This document shows positions 22,082 to 34,300 of a stretch of 64,000 nucleotides of DNA, piece after piece. A program made the translations under genes and the position numbers. This stretch comes from Chondrosia reniformis (lineage: Eukaryota; Porifera; Demospongiae; Chondrillida; Chondrillidae). Numbering within the stretch: position 1 is the first letter of the stretch; each line of letters starts with the position of its first letter. Under the pieces are notes generated by a model, which was not told the DNA's origin, ran no database searches, and was given only the letters and a program-made list of their open reading frames with translations. The stretch lies in the NCBI GenBank assembly GCA_947172415.1, contig OX359191.1, positions 248,001 through 312,000 on the forward strand. Reading direction: 5' to 3'.

Positions 22082-25000
22082 ATGCAGATCCAGATTCTAC
22101 TGAAAAGAGCTGTTCGGGCGAATATCATTCGTGCAGTTCGTAAGAAGAAAGAACAAGTTTACAAAGGTTAGTTTTCAAGAAATTCTCTATAACTCGTATA
22201 CGATTGACGCTCTCAAACCGCGACGCGCCCGAGCCGACCTAGCTTTTCAAGCGAAGTTAAGTAGAATTACATAAATGTCTGAAAGACCCCAATTTTAATT
22301 TTTTTCTAAAACAAGATCAATTAATCTTCAATTTATGTCGTTTTGTAGTTAACGCTTTCGCTTATAACTATATAACATGAAAACATGTAGATATATTTTT
22401 TGCGCGAATACCAACCAATTCAGCGTTGATATTACTGTATATATGATGTTATTAATGTTTATATACTATAGATCAATTGCAATACATCTGCTACAGAAAT
22501 GACAATTACAGGCAGCGCAGCCAATGAACTACTGAATGACAATAGTAGAAAAGGCACTAATGTAAGCTCCAACTCTCTTCCCCAACATATGCAATGTGCT
22601 TCATCGTGGAAGAGAGATAGTGCTGTTGAAAGACACAGAGAGGAACTGAAATCAACAAGTACGTGTATATACCAGTCCGACAGACAAACCTCATGATCAT
22701 ATTGGGACTAATTATGCCGTTAATGATCAGACTTAGGTATTTGGTATGTAAGCTAACATTTAGTTGGCCTCAGGAATTGTAAAAATTTAATAAGAATTTA
22801 ACTTTTTTTCTGTCTGGTAATTTTTCTATATGAGAGAAGACACTCTCCCCTCTCCCATCTTTTAGACACTCTCCCCTCTCCCATCTTTTAGACACTCTCC
22901 CCTCTCCCATCTTTTAGACACTCTCCCCTCTTGTATTTAGTATTAAATGACAAATCTAGCTACTGTGCCAGTGACCCTTCCATGTCTTCTCTTCCTCACA
23001 CAGCTCCTGCTCTATGGAGTGACTCCCTAATCTACTACTGGCTGTTGGATGTTTGTCACAAACACAATAAAGTAGAAGGCAATGCCCACATTACTCTCCC
23101 GAGTCGCCTCTACCCTTTTGTCAGTAACTTTCAAAGTGGAAATTTTCATGAGTTAGACCCTGAATTACGAGACATAATTACCGCTGAGCATAGAAAGTTG
23201 TTTGATAATGTTGAACTGGTAGATTTGGACAGTGTGGATACAGAGAGAGAGCTTATTGAATGTAAGTCTCTTATGGGAAACCATACAATATATATATAAT
23301 ATACTATAGGCATTCACTTCCTGTATTATGCAATACTTGGGTCTGGAAAGAGGCCACAAAAGTGTATCCTAGTGCACATATAAAATGCAACACTGCAATT
23401 CCTACTGGCTATCCTGGTCAGCGTTGATTTTACCGTAGTTTTCATTTGAACAGTTTTAAGGAAAAGCTTATCAAAGTTAGTACACGATGTTTGTGTCTAC
23501 AGGTCTCTCACCCGTACCAAGCAACCAAGGTCATCTTGGAGGAGCTCAGATCCACAGTGGACCATGTGAGTGAGACTGGGTAGGCCTTAAAGAATCACTT
23601 TTGATTAGTTCTTTGTTCCTCTTAAAGGGTCCATTGGAGTCACTGATCAGTTGGAGGCTGGATATACAAGCTCTAACTCGCCTGACTCTGGAAGTGAGCA
23701 TAGTAAGAATTGAAATATTTACCTCTCTTAGAATCTCTTTAACTGACTATTCTCTTCTCTTCCTCTACAGTATCAAATCATGGCAGTCCTCGCAGTTTTA
23801 TTGAACAACAACCACCTCAATTTAATCCTTCACCCTCTCAGCCTCCCCCACAAATCCATCCTGAAGACTTTGCCTGGTCCCAACCTAGCCACCTCCACCA
23901 GATTCCCCACTGGTTGAATACTCCTATCCCTCAAGAGCCTTCCTTCCTGCCTCCACCTGCCTCAGCCCATATGCCCCACCTCCAACATATGCCAATTATG
24001 GATCTAAGGGACCCTCATATGCAGTTTATCCAGTTTCCTGGACCCATTCCCTCCCAACCAACCTTTTCAATGGAGCCCCCACCTCTTCATTGTCCTCCCC
24101 TAGACACAGTCAGCCAGCCGAGAAGACAACCAAAAAGGAACAGATGTGAGTAAACTTTACTAGAAATTCACTAAAGATTTACTAAATGTTTGTCGGAGGT
24201 TACCTTAAGGAAGAATTTATAGCTTGTAACTAACTAGGAAGGAAAGACTATTCCCACTTGATCTGTGTACGTAAAATATAATCTTTGTGTAGTTTACTGC
24301 CAAATAGTCGTCTATAAATCCACATTAAGCTGGACCTAGCTGAAAGTGATAATTCCAGAGTTTAGGAAACAAGGTTTAGCTTTCAACTCTATAGTAGACA
24401 ACTTAGAACAATTTGTAAATTCACCCCCAGTAAGGTAGAGATTAAACTTCACCTTGGGTCTCTATTGTTAGTAATTTAACAAAGTTGGGATTTTTCTGTT
24501 TCACAACCAATGTAATTGTTACCCTAAGAGAATGTACTTTATTTGTCTCTCTTTTTTGGTTATAGCTACTAGTGGCTTAAAGAGAAAAAGTCGCAATGTG
24601 ACAGATACTGTGGTCAACCCAAAGATACTAGAAAGTGAGTCATGTCTGTTGCACCTGTGTTCAACCGCAGTGTGCCTGTTACTGGTTGACCTGTATTTCC
24701 TCATTTCTGCACTACAAGTGATGTAAGAGAGTCACGCTTGTACTGCGGAGCCAGCTAGTCAACTACAAAGCAGCAACTAATTAATATATTTCTCCCTTTT
24801 CAATCTAGCTATGCCGTCTTCTGTACAACTTTGGGAGTTTGTGCTAAAGGTTCTTAAGCACCCTGATTACAACTGTATCATCTCTTGGGAGAACCAGCAT
24901 GATGGAATTTTCCACATCCATGACCCCCAGGCCTTGGCAGAGCTGTGGGGTAAGCATAGGAACCATGATGGCATGAATTATGATAAAATGAGTAGAGCCA

Positions 25001-25095
25001 TGCGTTACTATTACCGGAGAGGGATCCTTGAGCCAGTGAGAGAAAGACTAACTTACAAGTTTTCTTCAAGATTGAGGGGAATGTTTTATGAGTAA
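22082..25095 (+). CDS. ETS-family transcription factor with Pointed-like domain (about 478 aa, 8 exons)
   Basis: Exons: up to 22166, 22497-22658, 22941-23261, 23503-23565, 23628-23702, 23771-24145, 24566-24634, 24809-25095. All seven introns are phase 1. The last exon encodes a whole ETS DNA-binding domain ([59 protein letters not shown]), which binds GGA(A/T) sites; the protein stops right after it. Exon 3 encodes ALWSDSLIYYWLLDV ... FHELDPELRDIITAEHRKLF, which fits a divergent Pointed (PNT/SAM) domain. A Pro-rich linker follows. The ATG at 22082 is the first in frame; the frame stays open back to 22019 without a Met, so the true start may be in an unseen upstream exon. Exon 5 has two in-phase donors, 9 nt apart. 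The subfamily is unsettled. Confidence 0.88.
22836..22934. repeat. 26-bp minisatellite abutting ETS exon 3 acceptor
   Basis: GACACTCTCCCCTCTCCCAT plus CTTTTA repeats about 3.6 times and ends within a few bases of the acceptor at 22939-22940. It effectively supplies an extended polypyrimidine tract for that exon. It is also present, with fewer units, in the antisense fragment near 49310-49355. Confidence 0.9.
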
Positions 25096-25419
25096 ATCTC
25101 ATAAACAATTTACCTTTTTAGACTGTACACAAACTTTAAATTAGTTTTTTTTTGACAGATATCAGCTATTTTTCTCACCAATTTGTAAGGCCCGCCCGCA
25201 TTGAATCACTCTTTCAAACTACTTTGCATGCTTTGTTGTAATCTGTTTCATTGTGTATGTTTTCAGTGCATGTCTACCTAATTCTTCTATTAATCTGAAC
25301 ACGTTTCTATTGTACTAATGGTTATGTTGTCTTGAAAAGAATATCTGTTGCGTGGTAACCATTGGCGCGCAAATCAATTGCATTGCATTGTGTTCAAAAA
25401 TTCAAAGCGTGATTGTGCT

Positions 25420-26108
25420 ATGGCGTCGCAGAAAGGCTCTAATAACCAAATTACTCCCAGTGAGAACCGAACTGTTTCTAGAATACAGAAAACTCCAATG
25501 AATACAGAGAATCCTAGTTTTACTGGTCCAACACCAAATACCGCACGGACAGTAAGCATAGCCAATCGGTACGTGTCGCCAAGTGCAGATACTAAAGGCT
25601 AAATATATTGATAGCTATTTCCTTCTTTTCTTTAGAAAATTCATGAGTCCCACCGACGCATTAATGTCTCCTTGCACTAAGCAGATTCTAAGGGAGAAGA
25701 AATCGGCCAAACCGAGGTTGGTCAGTTAGTCGACTAGTCTGTCAGTTCATAGTAGCCGCCAACAGGCATAAGTGGTGTACACAGCCATTTCCTACAAAAT
25801 TATTTGATTTTCTCAGAAGCTACACACAATGGGTTTATAGTACAAGGATGCGTAACACAAACTATTCTATGTATAATGGTAATGAAATATTTCTAAAGAT
25901 GTTTGTTTCTCTTCTCAATAGATCTATGAAAGCAAAACTTGCTCATTCAAAGCTGAAATATGCACAAAATGGCTCCTCCAAACTGATTGACAAAGAAAAT
26001 GAACAAGTGGGTGGTCTAAACTGTGTACCAGAGGAAAGTGATGAATGTGGCAGTCACAGTGAAGGAGAAGAATTATCAAGATTGTGTTATAACATACCAT
26101 CTTCCTAA
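25420..26108 (+). CDS. Small Ser/Thr-Pro-rich protein of unknown function (138 aa, 3 exons)
   Basis: Exons 25420-25568, 25636-25716 and 25922-26108 join in phase 2 twice and end at TAA 26106-26108. An AATAAA signal follows at 26234-26239. The protein is basic in its first two thirds and acidic near the end (EESDECGSHSEGEE). It carries several Ser/Thr-Pro sites (ITPSEN, KTPMN, PTPNT, MSPTD, MSPCTKQIL), a pattern common in substrates of cyclin-dependent kinases; this is inference. No domain is recognised. It is convergent with MIPEP, 187 bp apart, and starts only 324 bp after the ETS stop. Confidence 0.7.
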
Positions 26109-26233
26109 CTCCATTACTAACTACTTGTGGATACTGACATTTTTCATTATTACATATCTGCTTCTTGTTTTGAATTCTAAATATTGTAATTCAGGTTGCA
26201 ATTATTCAATGCTCTATAAAAGTGTGATATTTC

Positions 26234-26239
26234 AATAAA
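26234..26239 (+). terminator. Polyadenylation signal of the 138-aa gene
   Basis: AATAAA lies 126 nt after the stop codon of the small gene, with no competing upstream signal seen. Confidence 0.6.
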
Positions 26240-26295
26240 GAAATTAAAAGCCATTGTAATCAAAAGAGTGCAAAATGAAATAAATAAAATAAGAG

Positions 26296-28323
26296 CTAGC
26301 TTTCAGTTATCACTTCAACAAGGTCTTTAATGCTTGGTTCAAAACCAAGAAAATTCCTTATTAATTCACCTGAAGGTTTCTCTCCTCCGCATGCCAAAAC
26401 TTTGAGTCTGTATTGATGTCCCATTTCACGTGAAAATGGCTCGTTTTGGAAACACTTTTCCCACATAATCTTTGCTACAGCTTGTGCCCAAATATAGGAA
26501 AAGTAGAGACCTCCATACATATTCAAATGGCCAAAGTGCAGGAACCAGGCTGTGTTTGGGACAAATGGGAGAGGAGAGTGTTGTTTGCTCACTTCTTCCC
26601 ATAGTGTGAGTGGAGTCGCACCACTTTTGAGACCTAGGTGAAGTTTCAGGTCAAACACGGATAATAAAATTTGAAATTGAAGATTGTATGATGTACCAAA
26701 TTTCTGTCTCATAATGATTCTATGAATGTCATTATCAGATATAGCTAGTCCATTTGATGGATTCCTCACAATGGTTGCCAAGACCTTTGGATGTGTCAGA
26801 AAGAGTTCATTTAAGCTGGAAGGAATTTCAGCAAAGTCCAGAGAGCACCTAGTTCCAGTGACATGCTGGTAGAGGGTCCGCCCTAATATGGAGTGGAGGG
26901 CGTGGCCCATTTCATGAAACAGGCTACTCACTTCAGATAGGGAGAGGGAGGTACTTGAGAAACCACAGGAGACGGCAATAACTGGTTTCTGGTATTCTTC
27001 TCCACCCAAAGCCTTGCCCCCACGCAGAGTAAAATGACAATTTTCTATCATCTTCCCAGGCCTATCCTGCAGGTCACACAGAATATATCCCAAAATACCC
27101 TCTCGATCATGAATTACTCTAATTTTTTTAACGTCCTGGTGCCATAGATTGTCTGCTGAGGCGGCAGTTTCTTCCTGAAGTGTTACTCCAAAGAGTGAAT
27201 GAAACAATTGGTTCAATCCATCCATACAGGTGTCAAGTAGGAAACGGGGGCACACAGGGTTTGTGTGGTCGTCTTCAAAGACTGCCTTTCTGGTCAGATA
27301 ACCAATGTCCCAGGGATAAACCCTAGTGGATTGATCTTCTTGGGACAATGTCTGCTTTATGTTTGCCAACTTCCTCACATGAGCAACTGCTTTAGGCATA
27401 TTTAACAGGCTCAGTTCTTCCAGAAACTGCAGCACTTTGTAAGGGTCTTTCAACATGGTTGTACTCCCTTGTAAATGGGCATAACTTGGGTACCCCACCA
27501 TTCTGGCCAGACTGTGACGAGAACGGATCAATGTTTCCAAGCTCTCCATGAGGCTAGAATGGGGTGCATTATATAGAGTATACGCAAGGCTCCTGATGGC
27601 CTCATCCGGATCATTGGAGAGATCAACCTCGCTATACAGCACTTTGTAGCTTTCAATCGTTGGAAGGCGGGCACTCAGCTGACCTGGGCAGTCCCTAATT
27701 GGCAGATACACAGGAGAGGAGGCTCCCGACATAAAGATGTGGCCAGATTCGCTGATTGTTTTGTGTAACTCGATTGTCTTCGCTCTTCCGTTGTTCGAAA
27801 GGTGGATTCCGTTAATCTTAAAGTCATGCAAAAACGCGCCCGCCATTCTTCTCGTCAGGTCATCTAATTTATTGAACACTTCAGCACGACTAATCAAGCC
27901 ATTTAAAGCATTGTAAAGTCCTTTATGAACGTTAAGACTATCTGTAAAGGTTTGCAGTTGAGCGCAACATTTCCCCGCTCCTTCCTGTACCTGTTGATTG
28001 GGATGAAGGATCCGTAGACATGCAGCTAGATCTGCAACTTGACACAACACGTTTGAGAGATCATCGAAAGCCAGAACTGTTCGTTCTGATGGCTCACTGC
28101 TGAGAATCTCATAAATAAGAATATCACTTTCCTCTAATGCTCGTTTCGTATGAAACTCCAAACCATGCACAATGTCAGCCATTTTTTCTGTCGCCAAAAT
28201 GCCTAAATCTGAAGCTTTTGTTTTTAAGCATTGTCTCCGGTGAGCGACGTAATATGTTGGTAAGCGAAACAGGTTGGATCGAATCATACATGAAGTCTTT
28301 AGGAAAATGTTCACGGAAGACAT
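26296..28323 (-). CDS. MIPEP: Mitochondrial intermediate peptidase (intronless, 675 aa)
   Basis: This is a single open frame from ATG 28323 to the stop at 26298-26296. It is an M3-family zinc metallopeptidase of the mitochondrial matrix that removes an octapeptide from imported proteins after MPP cleavage. The zinc site HEMGH is at residues 470-474 and the third ligand E499 follows at the family spacing (HExxH, 25 residues, E). The segments GRTLYQHVTGTRCSLDFAEIPS and LPFVPNTAWFLHFGHLNMYG match MIPEP rather than thimet oligopeptidase. The N-terminus is rich in Arg, Lys and Ser with few acids, as in a mitochondrial presequence. It has no introns while all its neighbours do, which may point to an old retrocopy that replaced the ancestral gene; this is inference. 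Its start lies 53 bp from that of DNAI7. Confidence 0.95.
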   Translation of the reverse strand: MSSVNIFLKTSCMIRSNLFRLPTYYVAHRRQCLKTKASDLGILATEKMADIVHGLEFHTKRALEESDILIYEILSSEPSERTVLAFDDLSNVLCQVADLAACLRILHPNQQVQEGAGKCCAQLQTFTDSLNVHKGLYNALNGLISRAEVFNKLDDLTRRMAGAFLHDFKINGIHLSNNGRAKTIELHKTISESGHIFMSGASSPVYLPIRDCPGQLSARLPTIESYKVLYSEVDLSNDPDEAIRSLAYTLYNAPHSSLMESLETLIRSRHSLARMVGYPSYAHLQGSTTMLKDPYKVLQFLEELSLLNMPKAVAHVRKLANIKQTLSQEDQSTRVYPWDIGYLTRKAVFEDDHTNPVCPRFLLDTCMDGLNQLFHSLFGVTLQEETAASADNLWHQDVKKIRVIHDREGILGYILCDLQDRPGKMIENCHFTLRGGKALGGEEYQKPVIAVSCGFSSTSLSLSEVSSLFHEMGHALHSILGRTLYQHVTGTRCSLDFAEIPSSLNELFLTHPKVLATIVRNPSNGLAISDNDIHRIIMRQKFGTSYNLQFQILLSVFDLKLHLGLKSGATPLTLWEEVSKQHSPLPFVPNTAWFLHFGHLNMYGGLYFSYIWAQAVAKIMWEKCFQNEPFSREMGHQYRLKVLACGGEKPSGELIRNFLGFEPSIKDLVEVITES

Positions 28324-28376
28324 TTTTATTTCGGATTAATTAAAGATCAAATCGGTTGTTGTGGAAACTAGACAAA
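28324..28376. promoter_or_regulatory. 53-bp bidirectional promoter core, MIPEP / DNAI7
   Basis: Only 53 bp separate the two divergent start codons, so 5' UTRs must be very short or overlap and the two genes must share promoter DNA. The stretch contains GTTGTTGTGGAAAC at 28355-28368, which fits the loose RFX X-box pattern RYYNYY-N1-3-RRNRAC. RFX factors drive ciliary genes in animals, which suits DNAI7. The loose pattern is common by chance, so this match is only suggestive. Confidence 0.55.
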
Positions 28377-31300
28377 ATGGTGAGCATAGTTTTACTTGAA
28401 TTGCGTCAAATAATAAATAATATCATAACTTCATATAAAGAATGATTCTGGATCTAAAAATCCTCCGCATATGAAGTAGTCAAGTAGTCTTGTGTAGATA
28501 TATAATCACTTGTCTGATTGATTGCATGCACTTGTGTTGTAATAGATGATGTTACATGCACCTGGTCCGCAATGAAGCTTTCAATTTACTTATGTGTAAC
28601 GTAATCTCGCTTGTTTTCCCAAAGTTCATAGTTCATGAATTTAAAGTTGTGGTTTGTAACTAAACTAATGCTGTGTATTGCATGTTACAACATTAGATGT
28701 AACTAATGACTTCCCAGTTTTAAGTGACCATGTTCAGATTAATAGAAGAATTAGGTAGACATGCACTGAAAACATACACAATGAAACAGATTACAACAAA
28801 GCATGCAAAGTAGTTTGAAAGAGTGATTCAATGCGGGCGGGCCTTACAAATTGGTGAGAAAAATAGCTGATTTTGTCAAAAAAAAACTAATTTAAAGTCT
28901 GTGTACAGTCTAAAAAGGTAAATTGTTTATGAGATTTACTGATAAAACATTCCCCTCAATCTTGAAGAAAACTTGTAAGTTAGTCTTTCTCTCACTGGCT
29001 CAAGGATCCCTCTCCGGTAATAGTAACACATGGCTCTACTCATTTTATCATAATTCATGTTTGACTGCAGCCGGCAAAAAAGAAACTGACAAAGGAAGAG
29101 AAAGAAAAGTTGAAGCGAGAAGAGGAAGAAAGGAGGCAAAGGGAAGAAGGTCTGTCATGAAATCACCTTTTTCTCTTGTAGTGATTGACCTTCACTTGAC
29201 AGATCTGTGAGAGATAATGTGCAACTTATAATTGAAATTGCACTTGTTATGATGTGTAAGAATGCTTTAATAGCTAGATCACACATTCTAACAAGCGCAA
29301 TATAACCTTTAGTGGTTAGATCAAAGGAGATTAGCTTGAGAATTGAAGCATAATTTCCTAGGTTACACACAGGGTTAGGGTTAGGGTTATAATATAATGT
29401 TGTAGTTATCGATGGTAGACAGGTAAATGAACCATGAGGGAAGTTTACTAGCCAAATTTATGTCTGTGCCTGTTGTGTGACCTTTCCTATTTCAGTAATT
29501 AAATTATCAACTGTACACACTGTACTGAGAGGACCTGGTACATTTAATTAACCACACTCCACTATGACATGCTATGACCGTTGCCCGGGTAACATGATGT
29601 AACACCTTAAACGTACCTGTAGAATGTATCTATATACAGTGGAATTTTGATATCATTATCCTTTACCACCAGGTTTACAAAGGTAGCATTTTGTGGGACA
29701 ACCAGTTCAATTTGTATGTTTGCTATTAAAAGTTGACTATCTATGGGGGAGGGGGTGGGATCAAGAATCAAGAGGGTAACCCCCCCTTCCCCATCATCCC
29801 AGTATTACATGCTATTACTGTTGCCATGGTAACTTGACTTAATACCATATTATCAGAAAGTGGATACTATATGAAAATCTAAAATACCATTTTCCTACAT
29901 GCTATGCCTATTATAATAACATTACTATAAGCTGAGCGTAAACACACATATAGTTAGGCTATACCTATAGCTATATATACGTATATCTAAAACACCCACC
30001 TCATGCAAGCCTATAGGGAGACTAATACATGAATCATTAGAGAGCTTTATAACAGAGCCTTGGGTGATATAGAATTATTTTTCTTTAATGTTCGACCTGT
30101 ATTATTTGGCAGTTTGAGGTATCTTATATTCAGTTCCTTAGGTATTGTAACTGATATTACATAAAATACTTATTAAGTGACTGTTATATTAACATTTCCT
30201 AGTAATGTAATATATATAATATTTCTAATGTAATGAGATATAACAGTTCCTTTGAATTTAGATCTGGCATGTCTCCTTTGTGAAGAAATGAAGGAGAAGA
30301 CTCTTGTATCCTCATCCAAAGCTCTCACTTGGCTTAGTTCCCTATAGGCCTTTACTCTAAAGTAGATGTAGTATGTCAGAAATGTTGTGTTTGATGTTTC
30401 ATTACCTGTAGAGGAGCGGCTTCTTCGAGAAGAAGAAGAAAGGAAACAAAAGGAGGAACAAGAAAGACTTGAGCGAGAAGAGAGAGCAAGATTGAAGGCA
30501 GAGGAAGACACTCGATTTGCTGTGGAGACTGGTGAATTGGGGGAAATCCTTTCCACCCATTTGAGTGTGTTGGAGAAGTGGAGGGTAGATCTAAAGAAAA
30601 AGAGAGAGGTCAGCTCCGCCCATTCACTCAAGACCTAATTGGTAATACCTCTATATATAACATTCTTTCTTAACTAATTTCAACTTTTAAAGTGAGAGAG
30701 ATTTGAGAGTATGTTCACGTCATGTTTTTATAGTGTTTGTTATATAATAAACACATCTGTGTTTCATACGTAACTTTGAGGCTGTTTCTTAAATTAACAT
30801 GCACACCCTAAATTCCTTAACACTTGTATCGCCACGGTAACAAGTTATACGTCATTGTAGTTTTGTTAGCTGTGTCACTCGTTATTAGTGTGTGTTTTCC
30901 ATTCCAATTCATCTATTGGAATGTTCTAATCCATTCATAAAGGACATTATTTGTGTGAGAAATTTGTGTACATTAAAGACATTAGGTAGTATAAATGAAA
31001 TTAATTTGTCTCATTTATCATGGCAGAATCTAAAGTGATAATTTGCTCTCCCTTCCACTCCCTTGATATGTGAGTGTGTGTCTATTGGAGTAGCTTGTCT
31101 TGGTGTGATGTAGTGCTGACATGAATGGAACAATGTCATGAGAGAGTTTCAGACAACCTTCTAGTATATGATAACATATTAAATGAACCAGATTATTGAG
31201 TTTTTTTTCTAAAAAAGGAGTATATTGACAGTGAAGTATGTTTAGTCACTTATCTGTTTTTGTACATACATGGTTATATGTACTACAGATATGAGGTCTG

Positions 31301-34300
31301 GTCATGTATATACGTATGTGCACATGTGTGTAGTGGGATCATTATCTCAGCTGTGACGTGATGCCTAGTGCAGAGTGCAATGTCGAGGTAAATACATTTC
31401 TTAGTGTCTGGGAGATGATGCAAGACTGGCAGTCTATTGCGACACTTCTAGATGGAATAAAAGAATCTGAACAAGTAAGTAGTGTATACCTATGTGATAG
31501 CTAAATATGTACATATATTATACACAACGTACATATGTACATATGAAAATATATATTATACATGTATGTATGTTGTAAAAGAGTTTGAATGGATGTGTTA
31601 TTTCCAACTTTCCTGAAAACCATTTAATTTGTGTCTAAAGATGATATCTAAGTCTGTTCCATCTTCTCAACATCAGATCTTTGCTAAACTGTTTAAATGT
31701 TTTGTGACTTAAATATCAATAAATAAGCACATTTGATACCTCTCCATCACATTACTATGCATGTGTGTTGTACTATGTGGCTGGAGGTGTGGCTGGAGGC
31801 GTGGCTGGAGGCGCTGACGGACCAGAGTGTGTTTGTGCAACTAATGTTGTGTGTTGGTTGTAATTATGTATGCGAGCTATTCAGTACATTCACTACATTG
31901 TCTCTCTAACCACTGCCACAATACCGTCCACTAATTACCCTATTGAGGTGTCCCTCTCAATAGAAGACAGAGGAGAATACAATGCTTTCCTAAACTCAAG
32001 GTTCCTTAGACCTCGTGAACCATTTAGCTCATTAAAAGATAGATGTCGTAGTTGTTGATTTCGCCTCTCTCACTCATTCAATACACGCTACACAGTTCGC
32101 TGCAGATAGTCACTAAACTAGGAAAATCATCTCTTGGAGGAAATGTACTGGTTGCAAGCGTACTAGTCCATGGCAACTGAGACTGTCTTTACAGTGTATA
32201 CTTGACAACCATTGGAGTAGTAGCAATGTTAGGTTGTCATGGTAACCTTTATGTCCCATGTTTCAGCTTTGTTGTTTGGTATGCAGATGCTTTTATAGAA
32301 ATGGTTGTGGTTGAAAATATAAAGTTTTAGCTCCTTTGCCAGTCATGTTTTCAAAAGTAATGCCTTTATTGATACATGAAGTACAAATGTACACTTCAAA
32401 GCTTGTACATGTGCACTTGAGGAAATGGTACAGTAATGACATGAGCTGCATCCTTAAGTACTTGTTTATCAAATTTGGTTTACATTAGAATATATGGTCC
32501 CAGCTTATATCAGAATAGTAGGGTTCTATCTAGAAAGAGATTGGGGGAGGGGTCTGTGGCCGAAGATAGGGTGGGTCTGGAGGCGTGGTCCCTCAGAATG
32601 TTTGCGTTATAGGTACAGACCTCTGAGATTGAGATTCTGATGAACTGAGAGGTAATTGTCATGTGTACTTATCCAGTAAAATAGACCCGTAAGAATGTGA
32701 AAGAGAAAAGGGGATTGAGTTACGAGGTGACTTAGAAGCTTCTTCTCCATGTCTCTATTTATACCTAATTCAGCATATGGTCCCAGTGTACGTATGTTAG
32801 AATCTGCCTAAAGACTTCAGTGATTGTCTAAAAATCACACATACAGTATACTAAATAATGAACAATATAATTATTTTAGCTGATGAAGGTCCACAGATGG
32901 AAACATTTTATTAATTATTGTGAACTGGGAATTGCTACGGATAAGCTGTTGATTGCCAATAGATTTAACAATGAACCTCTTTGATATAAATTGTTTTTAG
33001 TCTTTGATAATCTTCCAATGGCTGCGCATAAAGAAAATAGGAACACTCATGTGTATAAGGTGACATTGTGCCTAAAAGAGGTCACTCTTTTGTGTACCAC
33101 ATTTTCCTACTGCTCTCATAATTGGGTTAGTGTGGAAGGATTGTACAGCTCCCTCTTGGTAGCTGCTTCTGAAAGTGCTATTCCAGTGGCCATTATAAAG
33201 TTAATGGTCACATTTGATGTGCATGCCTTCCTTTGACAAATCTTATTCCCCCAGCTCTGTCATGTGTATCATTCTGATAATTAATAGTTTAATTGTTCAT
33301 ATACGTAGTAATTGGTATTGATAGGGATTGATACAAGTATATATTATATTAATGGAATAAGGATTTCTTCTAACTGCGTCGAACTTATCTTTGTAAAGGT
33401 TCATCTTTCGACTTTTAGAGCGTCTAGAGACGCAGTTTTTTCGATTCTTCTGTCTACCAAACGTTTCGACCCTGGGGGTCTTCTTCAGTCATGCGTCTCT
33501 AGACGCTCTAAAAGTCGAAAGATGAACCTATATATTATATTCTGTCCTTTTACAGTTCCGAGACACATTGCTTAACTTTCTGGAATCAGATGAAGAGCCT
33601 TATATTTCTCCTGAGAAACGTAAAACCTTGAATGAGGTATTTTCTCTTATATTCCTACATACGTGTGTACATTTAGTGAGATTACAACATTAATTTACGT
33701 ATATCAATAATTAAGATTTAAATTGTTGTAATCAAAATGTTTAAGAATAAAAAGGTCCTTGAGATATTTAATACCACCTTTATCTTTTCTATTTAAAGTG
33801 AAATATTATATTGAACAATGAATGTTGGAGATCTTATTTAAATGTGGTTCACCACGTTAGTGATATCTGATGCCTGGGTAGTTAGCTCAAATGCTAAAGC
33901 TCTAAAGTAGCTTCCATCCATTGTTAAATTAGTTTTGATTGCTTTGAGGCATTTGTGGATGAAGTCATTAATTGGCAATCCAACAGAAGGGATACCGGTA
34001 TTGTAAGGGTTTGTATACAATACTACTATCCTGTGGTCTGGTGATGACACCATCTTGCACCAGCAGGTGGAGTCCTGGAAAGTGCATTTGGAGAGGAGCC
34101 TTTCTAAGGCTTCTCTGCACCAGGGATAGGTGGACCTGCTGAATTAGGTCACTGACCTCTAATTAGCCCATCACCATCTGCCCCCACCTTTTCCCTCTAT
34201 CAGACCTCAGACCTCCGCCCACCATCTATAGGGGCAGAAACCTGCCAACTGCAAACCAACTTGTACCTGTTCACAGACCACCACTTTGGTCTCCCCCCTT

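Noticed and set aside
28137-28343. Plus-strand frame across the MIPEP 5' end
   Set aside because: Shadow of the MIPEP coding strand with no start or splice support.
29372-29389. Chromosome end or fusion point
   Set aside because: Only about three GGGTTA units with ordinary gene sequence on both sides.
31351-31352. Acceptor TCTCAG at 31349-31350 for DNAI7 exon 4
   Set aside because: It gives an immediate in-frame stop; the acceptor at 31332-31333 yields WDHYLSCD, which matches the family.
32880-32907. Further hammerhead-like motif (CTGATGAAGG...GGAAACATT)
   Set aside because: Stem II does not pair well and ACGT is missing; kept only as a possible relic.
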